A stretch of 36,448 nucleotides of DNA, taken from assembly GCA_947581865.1 (NCBI GenBank), contig CANPWA010000027.1:1-36448 (forward strand), given 5' to 3'. The position numbers were made by a program, and so were the translations under genes. Of this stretch, positions 35,854 through 36,448 are shown piece by piece. The number at the start of each line of letters is the position of its first letter. The first letter of the stretch is position 1. Origin of the DNA: an uncultured Acetatifactor sp. GTDB taxonomy: Bacteria; Bacillota; Clostridia; Lachnospirales; Lachnospiraceae. The notes under the pieces were generated by a model. That model was not told where the DNA came from and did no database searches. It worked only from the letters and a program-made list of their open reading frames with translations.

Positions 35854-36448
35854 TCTTCGTCTCCTCCAATCTTGATTCCCGTGCATTTTTCAAAGATTTC
35901 TGCGTCAAAATTCTCTAAGCTGGTAATGACATCCCTCTGGCGGTCGTTCAGGCCGTCCCACCAGATCTGTGCGCATTCCGATTCGTCAAGCTCTTTGAGG
36001 TAGCCCCCGGTCGTTTCGTAGAACGGGTACTCCTCCTTTTCCTCGTCCGTCATATCCTCGGCACGAATCCACTCAACGACGTTCCGCGGTATCTGATTCA
36101 GGAGCCTGCGGGCGTCGGAATAATACCAGTCCTCATAAGTCCAGCTCGAGGGCTTGTTAAACATCATGATTTTAGGCTCTATCGTACAGAAGCAGCCGCT
36201 GTTCCCGTCGCCGCTGTTCCAGTCGCCGCTGTTCCGGTTGCCGCTGTTCCAGTCGCCGCTGTTCCGGTTGCCGCTGTTCCAGTCGCCGCTGTTCCGGTTG
36301 CCGCTGTTCCGGTTGCCGCTGTTCCGGTTGCCGCTGTTCCAGTCGCCGCTGTTCCGGTTGCCGCTGTTCCAGTTGCCGCTGTTCCAGTCGCCGCTGTTCC
36401 GGTTGCCGCTGTTCCGGTTGCCGCTGTTCCAGTCGCCGCTGTTCCGGT
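35850..36448 (-). CDS. DUF7666-type repeat protein, C-terminal part (cut by contig end)
   Basis: From base 36448 the minus-strand frame reads NRNSG and DWNSG repeats down to 36195, then NSGCFCTIEPKIMMFNKPSS, DWYYSDARRLLNQIPRNVVE, AEDMTDEEKEEYPFYETTGG and QIWWDGLNDRQRDVITSLEN, to TGA at 35850. The C-terminal domain (MFNK, EWI.A.DMT..EK, W..L....R..I.SL.NFDAEIF) is the usual end of DUF7666 repeat proteins. It is the second half of the gene begun at 498. The ATG at 36167 is internal and not a real start. The end overlaps Gp157. Confidence 0.88.
   Translation of the reverse strand, partial: RNSGDWNSGNRNSGNRNSGDWNSGNWNSGNRNSGDWNSGNRNSGNRNSGNRNSGDWNSGNRNSGDWNSGNRNSGDWNSGDGNSGCFCTIEPKIMMFNKPSSWTYEDWYYSDARRLLNQIPRNVVEWIRAEDMTDEEKEEYPFYETTGGYLKELDESECAQIWWDGLNDRQRDVITSLENFDAEIFEKCTGIKIGGDEE
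36195..36448. repeat. 15-bp tandem repeat array, right part
   Basis: Sixteen complete 15-bp units and one of 14 bases. Plus-strand order: C A B A B A B B B A B D A B B A B, where C ends CCCGTC and D ends CCAGTT. The last 29 bases equal the first 29 bases of the window, and overlaying them keeps the reading frame. Confidence 0.93.

Noticed and set aside
36195..36448. Repeat array as a possible CRISPR
   Set aside because: Units are 15 bp, directly adjacent, without spacers, and lie in an open coding frame.
36195..36448. Ends as long direct terminal repeats of a linear virion genome
   Set aside because: The orders of repeat units at the two ends differ beyond 29 bases, so they are neighbouring parts of one array rather than duplicated termini.

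Overview
The window looks like a complete or near-complete genome of a temperate siphophage of a Bacillota (probably gut Clostridia) host, opened inside a repetitive gene. Evidence for this is an HK97-type head module, phi13/SPP1-type connector and long-tail genes, a large serine integrase with a cI/cro-like switch, strong AGGAGG ribosome sites, and gene-for-gene order typical of clostridial siphophages. Almost everything is on the minus strand in tightly overlapping operons. Only the repressor, the integrase and one isolated gene at 28.1-28.5 kb are on the plus strand. The first 29 and last 29 bases are identical and lie in the same reading frame of one protein, so the molecule is probably circular (about 36.42 kb) and the ends cut one gene in two.

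Layout, read in the direction of minus-strand transcription. (1) Switch, 1.4-3.8 kb: divergent promoters between a cro-like gene (minus) and a cI-like repressor (plus), with the serine integrase behind the repressor. (2) Early and replication operon, running from about 1.35 kb through the contig join to 30.5 kb: a sigma-like protein, a repeat protein (DUF7666 type), Gp157, an ERF annealing protein, SSB, a NinB-like protein, HNH and resolvase-type nucleases, a DnaD-like replisome organiser with probable origin iterons, a G39P-type helicase loader, a Lar-like zinc ribbon protein and a DUF1492/ArpU-type late regulator. (3) Packaging and head, 30.4-20.3 kb: two ParB-like proteins (one fused to a methyltransferase), an HNH/P-loop fusion, small and large terminase, portal, protease, capsid and connectors. 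(4) Tail, 20.3-11.7 kb: major tail protein, tail chaperones with a -1 frameshift site, tape measure, distal tail protein, Gp37-like protein, a fibre protein and a receptor-binding-type protein. (5) A diversity-generating retroelement (DGR), 10.2-11.8 kb: reverse transcriptase, an adenine-rich template repeat, and a variable repeat at the 3' end of the adhesin gene. (6) Lysis, 10.0-8.2 kb: XkdX, XhlA-like, holin and GH25 lysin genes, ending in a strong terminator. (7) An accessory operon of ten mostly unrecognised genes, 8.1-3.7 kb, with its own promoter, which resembles the cro promoter.

The most notable content is the DGR. By hand alignment, 18 of the 20 template/variable differences fall at template adenines, and two hallmark motifs of the reverse transcriptase are non-canonical. 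Other points are an in-frame amber codon splitting a capsid-adjacent gene, an internal ribosome site inside the capsid gene, phased iterons in the replisome organiser gene, an orphan plus-strand gene, and the uncharacterised accessory operon. I saw no tRNA, rRNA, CRISPR array or insertion sequence. All assignments are from reading the sequence; no database search was run.
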